A stretch of DNA of 17,496 nucleotides, taken from NCBI GenBank assembly GCA_946480465.1, contig CAMLJY010000102.1, forward strand, positions 1 to 17,496, read 5' to 3'. The translations under genes were made by a program, and so were the position numbers. This document shows, piece by piece, positions 7,078-14,539 of the stretch. Position 1 is the stretch's first letter. The number at the start of each line of letters is the position of its first letter. The notes under the pieces were generated by a model. It did not search any database. It saw only the letters and a program-made list of their open reading frames with translations, and was not told the origin of the DNA. The stretch is from an uncultured Burkholderiales bacterium (GTDB lineage Bacteria; Pseudomonadota; Gammaproteobacteria; Burkholderiales; Burkholderiaceae).

Positions 7078-8033
7078 CAACCACTCCCGAGACATCGCAC
7101 GACTTCTTCAAGGTGCGCCGCCTGTCGCCCTGCTTCGCCGGCGAGGTCACCGGCATCGACCTCAGCCGCCCGCTCGACGAGGCGCGCGTGGATGCGCTCA
7201 GCGCCGCGCTGGCCAGGCACGAGGTGCTGGTGTTCCCCGGCCAGCACCTGAGCAGCGACGACCTGCTGCGCGTGGGCGCGTATTTCGGCGAGCTCACGGT
7301 GCACCCCTTCGCCGAGAACTCCGAGAAGGTGCCCGAGCTGATCGTCTTCGACTACCAGGAAGGCAACCCGCCGGTGCTCACGGACCGCTGGCACAGCGAC
7401 GAAACCTACCGCCGATGCCCGCCGCTGGGCACCATGCTGTACTCGAAGATCGTGCCCGAGGTCGGCGGCGACACCTGCTTCCACAGCATGACCACCGCCT
7501 ACGACGCGCTGCCCGACCGGCTGCAGCGCTTCATCACCGGCCTGGAGGCGGTGCACGACTTCACCTCGTTCAAGTACCTGTTCCCGCAGACCGAGGAAGG
7601 CCGCCGCCAGCTGCGCCGCAGCGAAGAGGAGTACCCGCCCGTCACCCATCCGGTGGTGCGCGTGCACCCGGTGACAGGCCGCGAGACGCTGTTCGTCAAC
7701 CCGCACTACACCCGCTTCATCAAGGGCATGGACGAGCGCGACAGCCGGCAGCTGCTCGACCAGCTGTTCCGCGTCACCTCGGTGCTCGAGCACCAGTACC
7801 GCCACCGCTGGGCGCCGAACACGCTGGTCTTCTGGGACAACCGCTCGGTGCAGCATGCCGCGGTGCACGACTACTACCCGCAGCGCCGCCTGATGGAGCG
7901 CGTCACCATCAAGGGCGACCAGCCCGTCGGCCCGGTCGACGCCGCCCCGGCCGGCGAACTGCGCAAGTTCAAGGTCGCCCAGTACGACCACGACGACACG
8001 CGCCGGGCCGCACGCCAGTTCGAGCGCGCCTGA
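7074..8033 (+). CDS. TauD/TfdA-family 2-oxoglutarate/Fe(II) dioxygenase
   Basis: 319 aa; ATGA overlap with the transporter. The iron triad is H107-x-D109 (WHSDETYR) and H261. In QHAAVHDYYPQRRLMERVTIKG, R272 aligns with TauD R266 (2-oxoglutarate carboxylate) and R276 with TauD R270, which binds the taurine sulfonate. From family knowledge these enzymes hydroxylate, desaturate or cleave small molecules with 2-oxoglutarate and O2 in the cytoplasm. In this operon it is likely a tailoring or degradative oxygenase. Conservation of R276 suggests an anionic substrate but does not show taurine use, because no taurine or sulfonate transport genes are nearby. Confidence 0.92.
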   Translation: MTTTPETSHDFFKVRRLSPCFAGEVTGIDLSRPLDEARVDALSAALARHEVLVFPGQHLSSDDLLRVGAYFGELTVHPFAENSEKVPELIVFDYQEGNPPVLTDRWHSDETYRRCPPLGTMLYSKIVPEVGGDTCFHSMTTAYDALPDRLQRFITGLEAVHDFTSFKYLFPQTEEGRRQLRRSEEEYPPVTHPVVRVHPVTGRETLFVNPHYTRFIKGMDERDSRQLLDQLFRVTSVLEHQYRHRWAPNTLVFWDNRSVQHAAVHDYYPQRRLMERVTIKGDQPVGPVDAAPAGELRKFKVAQYDHDDTRRAARQFERA

Positions 8034-8042
8034 CGGTGCGCG

Positions 8043-8660
8043 ATGCCGACCGTCGTCTTCATCGGTCCGGACGGCCGCTCGCAGGCCGCCGAGGCACCCG
8101 AAGGCGGCAGCCTCGCCCAGCTGTGCGACGCGGCTGATTCGCCGGTGCCCTTTCATTGCCGGCGCGGCAACTGCGGCACCTGCCGCGTCGAGGTGCTGCA
8201 AGGCGCCGGCCAGCTGCTGCCGCCGCAGGCGCCCGAGCTGCGGCTGCTGGCACTGCTGGGCCTGCCGCCCGAGCGCCATCGCCTGGCCTGCCAGGCGCAG
8301 ATGCAGGCCGGTGGGGCCGAGCTGCGCCTGCGCCCGCTGGGCCGCAAGGCACCGCGCCACCCCTCGGTCCGTGTCCCCGTGGAATTCGGGCCGGACGCCA
8401 TGCGCGTGCCGGCGCTTGCGACCGGCGCTGAAGACATCCTCGTCACCGGCGCCGACAGGCTGGACTCCGGCACGGTGATCCTGTTCGACTTCCGCCCGCC
8501 CGGTGCCCCCCGGCGCCGGCAGGTGATGGCGCGCGTGTCCGCGATCGAGCCCCTCGGCACCACCCCCGAGGGGCACGAGCGAGCCCTGGTCGCCGCCGAA
8601 CTCCTGGAAGACGACGACCTCCTCGTCTCGCTGCTCCCGGCGGCCGCTCTTTTCGATTGA
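8043..8660 (+). CDS. Plant-type [2Fe-2S] ferredoxin fused to a PilZ-like C-terminal domain
   Basis: 205 aa. The first 100 residues are a beta-grasp ferredoxin with C39-x4-C44-x2-C47 (CRRGNCGTC) and C83 (LACQAQ). The rest (about 103-198) is not part of an ordinary ferredoxin. Its pattern, RHPSVRVPVEF then EDILVTGAD, a glycine-containing TVILFDF strand, MARVSAIEP and a closing helix, resembles PilZ domains. The two c-di-GMP motifs are degenerate (R-x4-R instead of RxxxR; D-x-L-x-x-G instead of DxSxxG). The ferredoxin part probably feeds electrons to the Rieske oxygenase in this operon. The tail is most likely a non-nucleotide-binding PilZ-like or docking domain. The ferredoxin call is firm; the tail call is tentative. 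Confidence 0.85.
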   Translation: MPTVVFIGPDGRSQAAEAPEGGSLAQLCDAADSPVPFHCRRGNCGTCRVEVLQGAGQLLPPQAPELRLLALLGLPPERHRLACQAQMQAGGAELRLRPLGRKAPRHPSVRVPVEFGPDAMRVPALATGAEDILVTGADRLDSGTVILFDFRPPGAPRRRQVMARVSAIEPLGTTPEGHERALVAAELLEDDDLLVSLLPAAALFD

Positions 8661-8673
8661 TATCAAGACACCG

Positions 8674-8698
8674 CCGGCGCCACGGCATTCGGCGCCGG
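8674..8698 (+). terminator. Hairpin between operon A and the second lux box
   Basis: CCGGCGCC (8674-8681) and GGCGCCGG (8691-8698) form a perfect 8-bp stem with a 9-nt loop, 13 nt beyond the ferredoxin stop and 2 nt before the second lux-box-like element. No U-tract follows. It may partly terminate operon A or act as an mRNA end; its position right at the operon border supports a boundary role. Confidence 0.4.
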
Positions 8699-8700
8699 AC

Positions 8701-8720
8701 ACCTACCAGTGTCGGTAGTT
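8701..8720 (+). promoter_or_regulatory. Lux-box-like element of operon B
   Basis: The core CTACCAGTGTCGGTAG (8703-8718) is a dyad with a single mismatch and the CT-N12-AG form of LuxR-type boxes. With the flanks it matches the element at 1518-1543 in 22 of 26 positions. A -10-like TCAAAT (8742-8747) begins 22 nt after the box, as in operon A, placing the start near 8754 and giving a short leader to the ketosynthase gene. Confidence 0.75.
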
Positions 8721-8741
8721 GTCCCGATGCGCATGGACCGT

Positions 8742-8747
8742 TCAAAT
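8742..8747 (+). promoter_or_regulatory. Candidate -10 hexamer of operon B
   Basis: TCAAAT matches four of six TATAAT positions. Its spacing from the lux-box-like element equals that of TACAAA (1559-1564) from the first box, which is the main support for both. Confidence 0.45.
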
Positions 8748-8778
8748 GGGTTTCGCAGCCAATTAACGGAGAGTGTCT

Positions 8779-10050
8779 GTGGAAAGTCAACGCGTCGTCG
8801 TGACCGGGTACGGCGCCATTTGCGCATTAGGCGAGAACGTCCCTGAAGTGTGGGACGGCATCCTGAACTACCGCGTCGGCTACCGCCCGCACGAGTTCCC
8901 CGATTCCAGCATCAAGGCCCGCTATTTCGGCTTCGTCGAGCCGGACAAGAAGCGCTACCAAGGCTTCTCGAAGGCGGTGCTGAAGATGGTGCCGGAGTTC
9001 GCGCGTTATGCGCTGCTGGCCTCGCGTGAAGCGCTGACGATGGCCTTCGGATCGGCCGACGAACTCGGCCGCAGCGTGTCGCCATTCGACGTCGGCGCCA
9101 TCATCGGCACCGGCTGGGGCGGGGTCGATGCCGTCAACCACAACAACAACGGCTACCGCGAATCGGGCCTGGCCTCTTCCTTTTCCACGCTGATGTCGAT
9201 GAACAGCGTGGCCACGGCCGCGGTGTCGATGAACTGGAACATCCGCGGCTACCAGAACACCCCGGTGGCCGCCTGCGCCACCGGCACGATGGCCATCGGC
9301 GATGCCTACGAGGTCATCAAATCCGGCCGCGCCAAGGTGATGCTGGCCGGCGGCAGCGAATCGCTCAAGGAAGTGTTCAACGTCTGGTCGATCGACGTCA
9401 TGCAGGCCCTCAGCAAGGAGGTGAGCGACGTGCGCCTGGCCTGCTGCCCGTTCAGCCAGCGCCGCAGCGGCTTCGTGCTGTCGGAAGGGGCCGCGGTGCT
9501 GTGCCTGGAGTCCTACGATCACGCGCGCGAGCGCGGCGCCACCATCCTGGCCGAGATCACCGGCTACGCGAACTACTCCGACGCCTTCGACATGACCGCT
9601 CCGGCGGACGACCTGCAGGCCCGCCGGCGCGCCATCGGCGCTGCACTGGCGATGGCGGGCAAGCAGCCGGAACAGATCGACTACGTCAACCTGCACGGCA
9701 CGTCCACCCCCCGCAACGACATCAACGAGACCGACTCTCTCAAGGCGGCGCTGGGCGAGGCGGCCTATCGGATCCCGATGTCGAGCACGAAGTCCTACAC
9801 CGGCCACCTGATCGGCGCCGCGGGCTCGCTGGAGGCCATCTTCTGCCTCAAGACGCTGCAGACCGGACTGATCCCCGCGACGATCCACCTCGACGAGCCC
9901 GATCCGGCCTGCGACCTCGACTACACGCCCAACAGGCATCGAACGCAGGAGCAAGTGGACTGCGTGATGAACCTGAGCTTCGGCTTCGGCGGCGCCAACT
10001 GCGCCCTGCTGCTCGAGCGCGTCGATTCGGCAGCCGTGGCGGCAGCATGA
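8779..10050 (+). CDS. Beta-ketoacyl-ACP synthase (FabF/KS-type)
   Basis: 423 aa with the full thiolase-fold ketosynthase triad: C166 in VAACATGTMAIG, H306 in NLHGTSTPRND and H343 in KSYTGHLIGAAG. The closing LSFGFGGANCALLLE is typical. It should condense an acyl-enzyme with malonyl-ACP, probably on the ACP encoded two genes later. I start at the GTG at 8779 because GGAG at 8768-8771 sits 7 nt before it; a GTG at 8773 is too close to that site. No chain-length factor partner follows, unlike type II polyketide clusters, so it probably acts as a homodimer. It is the first gene of operon B and has a lux-box-like element 60 nt upstream. Chain length and starter are unknown. Confidence 0.93.
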   Translation: MESQRVVVTGYGAICALGENVPEVWDGILNYRVGYRPHEFPDSSIKARYFGFVEPDKKRYQGFSKAVLKMVPEFARYALLASREALTMAFGSADELGRSVSPFDVGAIIGTGWGGVDAVNHNNNGYRESGLASSFSTLMSMNSVATAAVSMNWNIRGYQNTPVAACATGTMAIGDAYEVIKSGRAKVMLAGGSESLKEVFNVWSIDVMQALSKEVSDVRLACCPFSQRRSGFVLSEGAAVLCLESYDHARERGATILAEITGYANYSDAFDMTAPADDLQARRRAIGAALAMAGKQPEQIDYVNLHGTSTPRNDINETDSLKAALGEAAYRIPMSSTKSYTGHLIGAAGSLEAIFCLKTLQTGLIPATIHLDEPDPACDLDYTPNRHRTQEQVDCVMNLSFGFGGANCALLLERVDSAAVAAA

Positions 10051-10874
10051 CGCCGCTGCGCTTCGGAATGCCGGAGGTGCAGCACTGGGCTGCGTTCTCC
10101 GGCGACTTCAACCCGATCCACTTCGAAGCCGAGCAAGCCCGCCGCGCCGGCCTGGACGACCTGGTGGTGCACGGCATGCTGGCCCTGCTGCCCATCAAGC
10201 TCGCGCTGGCCGAGGCACATGCCGCGGGCCGCTGCGGCGCGCCGGTGCGCGAGTCCCGCTGGCTGCGCTTCAACGCCCTGTTCCGCAGCCCCGTGCTGCA
10301 CGACGCCACCAGCGTGCTGGCGCTGCAGCCCTCGCGTACCGGCGGGCTGGACTTCCGGCTGCTGGACCAGCAGACCCAGCGCGAGCGCTTTCGCGGCAGC
10401 TTCGGCCCGGTCGCCGACCACGGCGGCTGGCTGCAGGCCCATCCGCTGGCCGAACGGGACTTCGCCGCGATCCCGGCCGATGCCGCCGCGCACTTCGCGG
10501 CCAGCTACCCCGCGGCGGCGGAAGGCTGGATAACGCTGGATGCGATCGTCTTTTCCGAGTTCATGCGCCACCGACTCGGCCTGGTCACCGAAAGCGTGCA
10601 GCAGGAACTGCGGCGGGTGCTGGGCGGCGCGTCGGCGCAAGGGCTGTTCGTCCAGGCCAGCCACAGCGTCTGCATCGACACGCAGGCCCTCGCCAGCCCC
10701 GGCCCCTGGCCCTTCGACGGCGGCGAACTCGCCTGCGCGATGGCGCCGCCGGCGCTCGTCGCCAGCAGGGACAAGCTCGCCGGCTCGGTCTCGCTGCCGG
10801 TCGTGCGCGACGGGCAACTCGTCATGCTGGTCGAGATCGGCCTGCTGGCCAAACCCTCGCCCGGCAATCCTTGA
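10047..10874 (+). CDS. MaoC-like (R)-hydratase/dehydratase, double hot-dog
   Basis: 275 aa; ATGA overlap with the ketosynthase. The first half (about 1-125) is a MaoC hot-dog domain with FSGDFNPIHFE (D20, H25, the hydratase pair) and VVHGML. The second half (about 140-275) has weaker hot-dog-like strand patterns (LFVQASHSVCIDTQ; SVSLPVVRDGQLVMLVEIGLL) and lacks the Asp/His pair, so it may be a structural repeat. Members dehydrate (R)-3-hydroxyacyl thioesters or hydrate the enoyl form. Between a ketosynthase and an ACP, and with a FabG-like reductase in the same operon, dehydration of a 3-hydroxyacyl-ACP is the natural role. Confidence 0.85.
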   Translation: MTPLRFGMPEVQHWAAFSGDFNPIHFEAEQARRAGLDDLVVHGMLALLPIKLALAEAHAAGRCGAPVRESRWLRFNALFRSPVLHDATSVLALQPSRTGGLDFRLLDQQTQRERFRGSFGPVADHGGWLQAHPLAERDFAAIPADAAAHFAASYPAAAEGWITLDAIVFSEFMRHRLGLVTESVQQELRRVLGGASAQGLFVQASHSVCIDTQALASPGPWPFDGGELACAMAPPALVASRDKLAGSVSLPVVRDGQLVMLVEIGLLAKPSPGNP

Positions 10875-10908
10875 ATCCTTCTTCCACCCGCCCCAGGAGT
10901 CCCACACC

Positions 10909-11169
10909 ATGCAAGCAGACCAGTACCTCCGCACCGCCGTGCTCGAGTTGAAGGACATCGACGAGGCCGCGCTGGCCCCGACGCTGACGCTCGAGGAACT
11001 CGATCTCGACAGCCTCGACTACGTCGAGATCCAGGTCGGCATCAAGAAGAACTTCGGCGTCGCCATCGATCCGGAGCTGTTCGCCTCCGGCGCACTGAAG
11101 ACGCTGGGCGACGTCTGCCGCTACGTCGAAGAGCAGAGCGCGCGGGCCGGACAGCCCGCCGCGGCCTGA
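10909..11169 (+). CDS. Acyl carrier protein
   Basis: 86 aa, helical and acidic. The phosphopantetheine site is S35 in LDLDSLDYVEIQ, a variant of DSL. The start is preceded by CAGGAG. The closing LKTLGDVCRYVEEQ helix fits ACP helix IV. It would carry the growing or N-bearing acyl chain for the ketosynthase, hydratase, reductase and possibly the AurF-like oxygenase encoded around it. No phosphopantetheinyl transferase or loading ligase is in the window, so both must come from elsewhere. Confidence 0.92.
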   Translation: MQADQYLRTAVLELKDIDEAALAPTLTLEELDLDSLDYVEIQVGIKKNFGVAIDPELFASGALKTLGDVCRYVEEQSARAGQPAAA

Positions 11170-11184
11170 CAGCGGGAGGCCACC

Positions 11185-12066
11185 ATGTCCCTCGTCGCCT
11201 TGAACGACAGCGGCCGCCGCGGCGTGGCCAAGCTGATCAACAGCTCGCACGACCGGCCGATGAACCTCAACACGGTGCTGCCGTGGGAGCAGGGCGTGGA
11301 CAAGCGCCGGCTGCCCAAGCCGATCGAGCAATGCTGGATCGCCGGCACGCCGTACTTCGAGGCCCTGAGCATCGACCAGCGGCACGAGCTGGCGTGGCAG
11401 GAGACCGCGCGCGACGTGTCGATGTTCATCACCCTCGAGCAGACCCTGCCCCCGCTGTACATGGGCTACATCAACCGCCATGCCGGCGCGCTGTCGCGCG
11501 ACGCCCATGAGTACCTGATGATCTTCTCGAAGGAAGAGATCGTTCACACGCTGATGTTCCAGCGCTACATGCGGATTGCGGAGCTGCCGCTGTTCCGCCC
11601 CGCCGAAGGCGTCTTCGAGCTGTTGACGGTCCAGCTGCCGACGATGCCGCCGGAGTTCGGCATCGCCTGCACGCTGGTGCTCGAATGGGTGGCCGAGCTG
11701 GGCGCGATGCATGCGAGCCAGTTCGACGAGGCCGAGCCGCTCACGCGCCAGATGTTCTACGAGCACCACGTGGACGAATCGCGCCACATCGCCTTCGGCC
11801 GCTGGGTGACCGAGCATTTCCTGGAGACCGCGCCCGAGCCGCAGGCGCAGCAGCTGCGCGGGGTGCTGCGCGGCATGCTCGCGCGGCTGATCCCGCAGTT
11901 CACCTACAACCCGGAGATCGCCGAGCACCTGAGCTTCGATTTCCCGATCGCGCGGGAGGACGCCGAGCGCATCGCCGAGGTTCGCGGTTCGGCCGCGAAC
12001 GCCGCGCTGAACCGCAAGCGCTTCGCGCCGCTCAACAACTGGCTGCGCAAGCTGGAGGTGGCGTGA
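11185..12066 (+). CDS. AurF-family non-haem diiron N-oxygenase
   Basis: 293 aa, ferritin-like, start preceded by GGGAGG. Candidate iron ligands are E85, E118-x2-H121 (KEEIVH), E167 and H194-x3-E198-x2-H201 (HHVDESRH). They correspond to AurF E101, E136, H139, E196, H223, E227 and H230, including the ExxH, the 27-residue gap and the HxxxExxH spacing. Known members (AurF, CmlI, the HamC/MgoC-type proteins) oxidise amines to hydroxylamine, nitroso or nitro groups. Lying between an ACP gene and an FAD oxidoreductase gene, it may act on a carrier-bound or free amine made by this pathway. Electrons could come from the ferredoxin at the end of the operon. The family assignment is strong. N-oxidation is likely but not certain, since some relatives have other reactions. 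Confidence 0.88.
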   Translation: MSLVALNDSGRRGVAKLINSSHDRPMNLNTVLPWEQGVDKRRLPKPIEQCWIAGTPYFEALSIDQRHELAWQETARDVSMFITLEQTLPPLYMGYINRHAGALSRDAHEYLMIFSKEEIVHTLMFQRYMRIAELPLFRPAEGVFELLTVQLPTMPPEFGIACTLVLEWVAELGAMHASQFDEAEPLTRQMFYEHHVDESRHIAFGRWVTEHFLETAPEPQAQQLRGVLRGMLARLIPQFTYNPEIAEHLSFDFPIAREDAERIAEVRGSAANAALNRKRFAPLNNWLRKLEVA

Positions 12067-13586
12067 CGCCAGCGGCGGACTGGGATGCGATCTGCGTCGG
12101 CGCCGGCATCACCAGCCTGGCGTTTGCCGCGCACGTGCTGGCCCGGCAGCCGAAGGCGCGCATCCTGGCCATCGACAAGCATGCGGTGCCCGGGGGCTAT
12201 GCCAGCGTGTTCCACCGCCCCAAGGCCACGGCGCTGTTCGACTGCAGCCTCCACAAGCTCAGCGGCATGGGGGAGGGCGGCAACCTCAGGCGCATGTTCG
12301 AGGCGCTGGGACTCGAGAAGGAACTGCGCCTGAAGGTGCCGTCCAGCTACTTCGAGGCCTGCCTGCCTGGCGGCGGCTTCGTGCTTGGCAACAGCCGGCC
12401 CGCGGCCGAGGCCGCGCTGGTCGAGCGTTATCCATCCCAGGCGCAGGCCCTGCGCGCCTTCTTCGATGAAGTCGAGACCTTCGGCCGGCACGGCTACTAC
12501 CAGTTCCAGATGATGGACGGCAGCTACGAGGCGGATTTCGCCGAACTGCGCTACGCCCACCGGCACCTCAAGCCCATCACCGTCAGCGCGGCGCTCGCGC
12601 AGCGCTTCGAAGACCCCTGGCTGCAAGACATCCTGGGCGCCACCGGCATCTACGTCGGCGGCTTTCCGGAAGACCTGGGCTACCTCTATTTCCTGCACGT
12701 GGTGTACGCCACCTTGTGCAAGGGCAATGCCTACGTCGAAGGTGCCTCGCAACAGCTGTCGAACACGCTGGCCCGCCGCATCACCGATGCCGGCGGCGAG
12801 GTGCTGCTGGGCACCACGGTCACGCGCATCCTCACCGATTCCACGGGCCACGCCAGCGGTGTCGACACCACCCGCGGACGCTTCCTGTCGGACCGCGTCT
12901 ACGTCAACGCGGCACCGCACTACGCACTGAGCCGGCTCTTCGAACCGGACGATCAGCTGGCCGCGGTGCAGGCGCGGCTGCAGGCGCTGAAACCATCGCG
13001 CTCGACCACGACCGTCTACCTCACGACCGACCGCGACCCGGCCGAGCTGGGCCTGGGCTCCTGCGAGACGATGGTCTTTGCCGCCTCGCACACGCAGGCG
13101 CTGGCCGCGCGCGCAAAGGCGCAGGCCGCCCCCGGCGACGCCAGCCTCTGCGAGCACGCCTACTGGCAGCAGTCGCCGATGGAAGTGACCAACTACCACG
13201 CGCTCGACCCGGCCGCCGGCCGCGTGGTGTGCCTGAACGTTCTCGACTCCATCGCCCACTGGCCGGATCGCCGTGACCGCGGCTACAAGCAGAAGAAGCA
13301 GCGAGCGCTGGACGTGCTGCAGCGCCGGCTGTTCGATGCCAAGCCCGGGCTGCAGGGCCACGTCGCCTTCAGCGAGGTCTCCTCGCCGCGCACCTACCAG
13401 CGCTTCACCAACAACACCGACGGCGCCGGCTACGGCGCCATGGTCGGCACCGACCTCTCGGGCCACGTGTTCCACCGCGGTTTTCCGGTGCGTGGCGTGC
13501 ACTTCCTGAGCGCCTGGGTGGCCGGGCCGAGCTACGAGGCCGCTTTCGGCTATGCCGAGATGAAGGCCCGGCAGTGGGCGGCATGA
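12063..13586 (+). CDS. FAD-dependent oxidoreductase of the phytoene desaturase/CrtISO type
   Basis: 507 aa, starting at a GTG in a GTGA overlap with the N-oxygenase gene. An N-terminal dinucleotide-binding motif (CVGAGITSLAFAAHVL) is followed by DKHAVPGGYASVF, the pattern of carotenoid desaturases and isomerases. The C-terminus has GFPVRGVHFLSAWVAGPSYEAAFGYAE, matching the FAD-binding GxxxPG-type end of that family in reduced form. No other carotenoid gene (geranylgeranyl diphosphate synthase, phytoene synthase) is present. Related enzymes occur in non-carotenoid lipid clusters such as proposed ladderane loci. Here it probably desaturates, isomerises or oxidises an acyl chain. The exact reaction is unknown. 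Confidence 0.82.
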   Translation: MTPAADWDAICVGAGITSLAFAAHVLARQPKARILAIDKHAVPGGYASVFHRPKATALFDCSLHKLSGMGEGGNLRRMFEALGLEKELRLKVPSSYFEACLPGGGFVLGNSRPAAEAALVERYPSQAQALRAFFDEVETFGRHGYYQFQMMDGSYEADFAELRYAHRHLKPITVSAALAQRFEDPWLQDILGATGIYVGGFPEDLGYLYFLHVVYATLCKGNAYVEGASQQLSNTLARRITDAGGEVLLGTTVTRILTDSTGHASGVDTTRGRFLSDRVYVNAAPHYALSRLFEPDDQLAAVQARLQALKPSRSTTTVYLTTDRDPAELGLGSCETMVFAASHTQALAARAKAQAAPGDASLCEHAYWQQSPMEVTNYHALDPAAGRVVCLNVLDSIAHWPDRRDRGYKQKKQRALDVLQRRLFDAKPGLQGHVAFSEVSSPRTYQRFTNNTDGAGYGAMVGTDLSGHVFHRGFPVRGVHFLSAWVAGPSYEAAFGYAEMKARQWAA

Positions 13587-14539
13587 GGCCGCGCCGCGTG
13601 GCGACGGGCGGCGCAGGCGTGGGCAGCGTCCATCCTCCACCGGCTGCCGCCGCATCGGCCCCGCGCCGGCGCGTTGCCGAAGCCCTGGTGCGCCTGGCGT
13701 TCGGCCGGCTGCTCGGCTGGCAGGGCGGGCAGGGCCACGGCCTCGAGCACCACGCCATCCGCGGCATCGACAGCAGCCTGCTGCGGATCGCGCTGGCACG
13801 CTCGACCCAGGTGCCCACACGCGGCGCCGTGCTGCTGTGCCATCCGCTGCTGAAGTACGGAATGAGCTACTTCTGGCACGCCCAGTACCACCGCTGGCTC
13901 TGCGGCGCGGGCTACCACGCAGTCGGCTTCGACTTCAAGGGTTTCGGCAGCAGCGAATTGCGCGGCATCTCGTTTCCCGATGACGTGGTCTCCGCCGCGC
14001 TCTGGGCGCGGCGGCAGTTTCCCGACTTGCCGCTGCACCTGCTCGGGGCCTCGTTCGGCGCCTGTCACGCCATCCACGGCCTGGCGCAAGGCGCCGGGCG
14101 CACGCTGGGCGCGCCGGCCCACGGCGGCTCCGCCGAAGGCACTGCCATCGCCAGCGCGGTGTTCGACAGCGCGCCGGTCGACATCGCGCATTTCCTCGGG
14201 CGCGGCTGGGCCGGTGCCCTCATGCGGGGCGTGGCCGCCAGCCGCTGGGCACGCCCGGCCGGCATGCGTCCCATCGTCGAGTCGCTGCCCGCCGTCGGCC
14301 CGCTGCCGTGCCTGTTCCTCTACGGCAGTGCCGACCCATACGTCAGCCCGGCCGAGATCGAGCGCGTGCGGCAGGCCTGCCGCGGCGCGGAGATCCGCAT
14401 CTTCGAGGGTTGCGGCCACCTTGCGCTGCGGCAGCAACGCCCGGACGCCTACATCGAGGCGGTACTCGCCTTCTTCGCATCGCACGCGGGGCCGGGCCAC
14501 CGCCCGACCGTCGAACAACACGCAAAGGACACGGCATGA
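13583..14539 (+). CDS. Alpha/beta-hydrolase (possible chain-releasing thioesterase)
   Basis: 318 aa; ATG in an ATGA overlap with the previous gene. The triad is S157 (LLGASFGACHA, a GxSxG elbow), D251 (LYGSADPYVSP) and H279 (EGCGHLALRQ). The AVLLCHPLLKYGMSYFW stretch would hold the oxyanion region. The first 30 residues are Ala/Pro/Arg-rich and look disordered; they are not a signal peptide. In an ACP-dependent operon with no other thioesterase it is the best candidate for releasing the product from the carrier, or for an ester or amide cleavage. The fold and triad are clear, the role is inference. Confidence 0.85.
   Translation: MRPRRVATGGAGVGSVHPPPAAAASAPRRRVAEALVRLAFGRLLGWQGGQGHGLEHHAIRGIDSSLLRIALARSTQVPTRGAVLLCHPLLKYGMSYFWHAQYHRWLCGAGYHAVGFDFKGFGSSELRGISFPDDVVSAALWARRQFPDLPLHLLGASFGACHAIHGLAQGAGRTLGAPAHGGSAEGTAIASAVFDSAPVDIAHFLGRGWAGALMRGVAASRWARPAGMRPIVESLPAVGPLPCLFLYGSADPYVSPAEIERVRQACRGAEIRIFEGCGHLALRQQRPDAYIEAVLAFFASHAGPGHRPTVEQHAKDTA

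Noticed and set aside
12063..13586. A carotenoid biosynthesis locus
   Set aside because: Only a CrtI/CrtISO-like gene is present; no prenyl synthase, phytoene synthase or cyclase is in the window.
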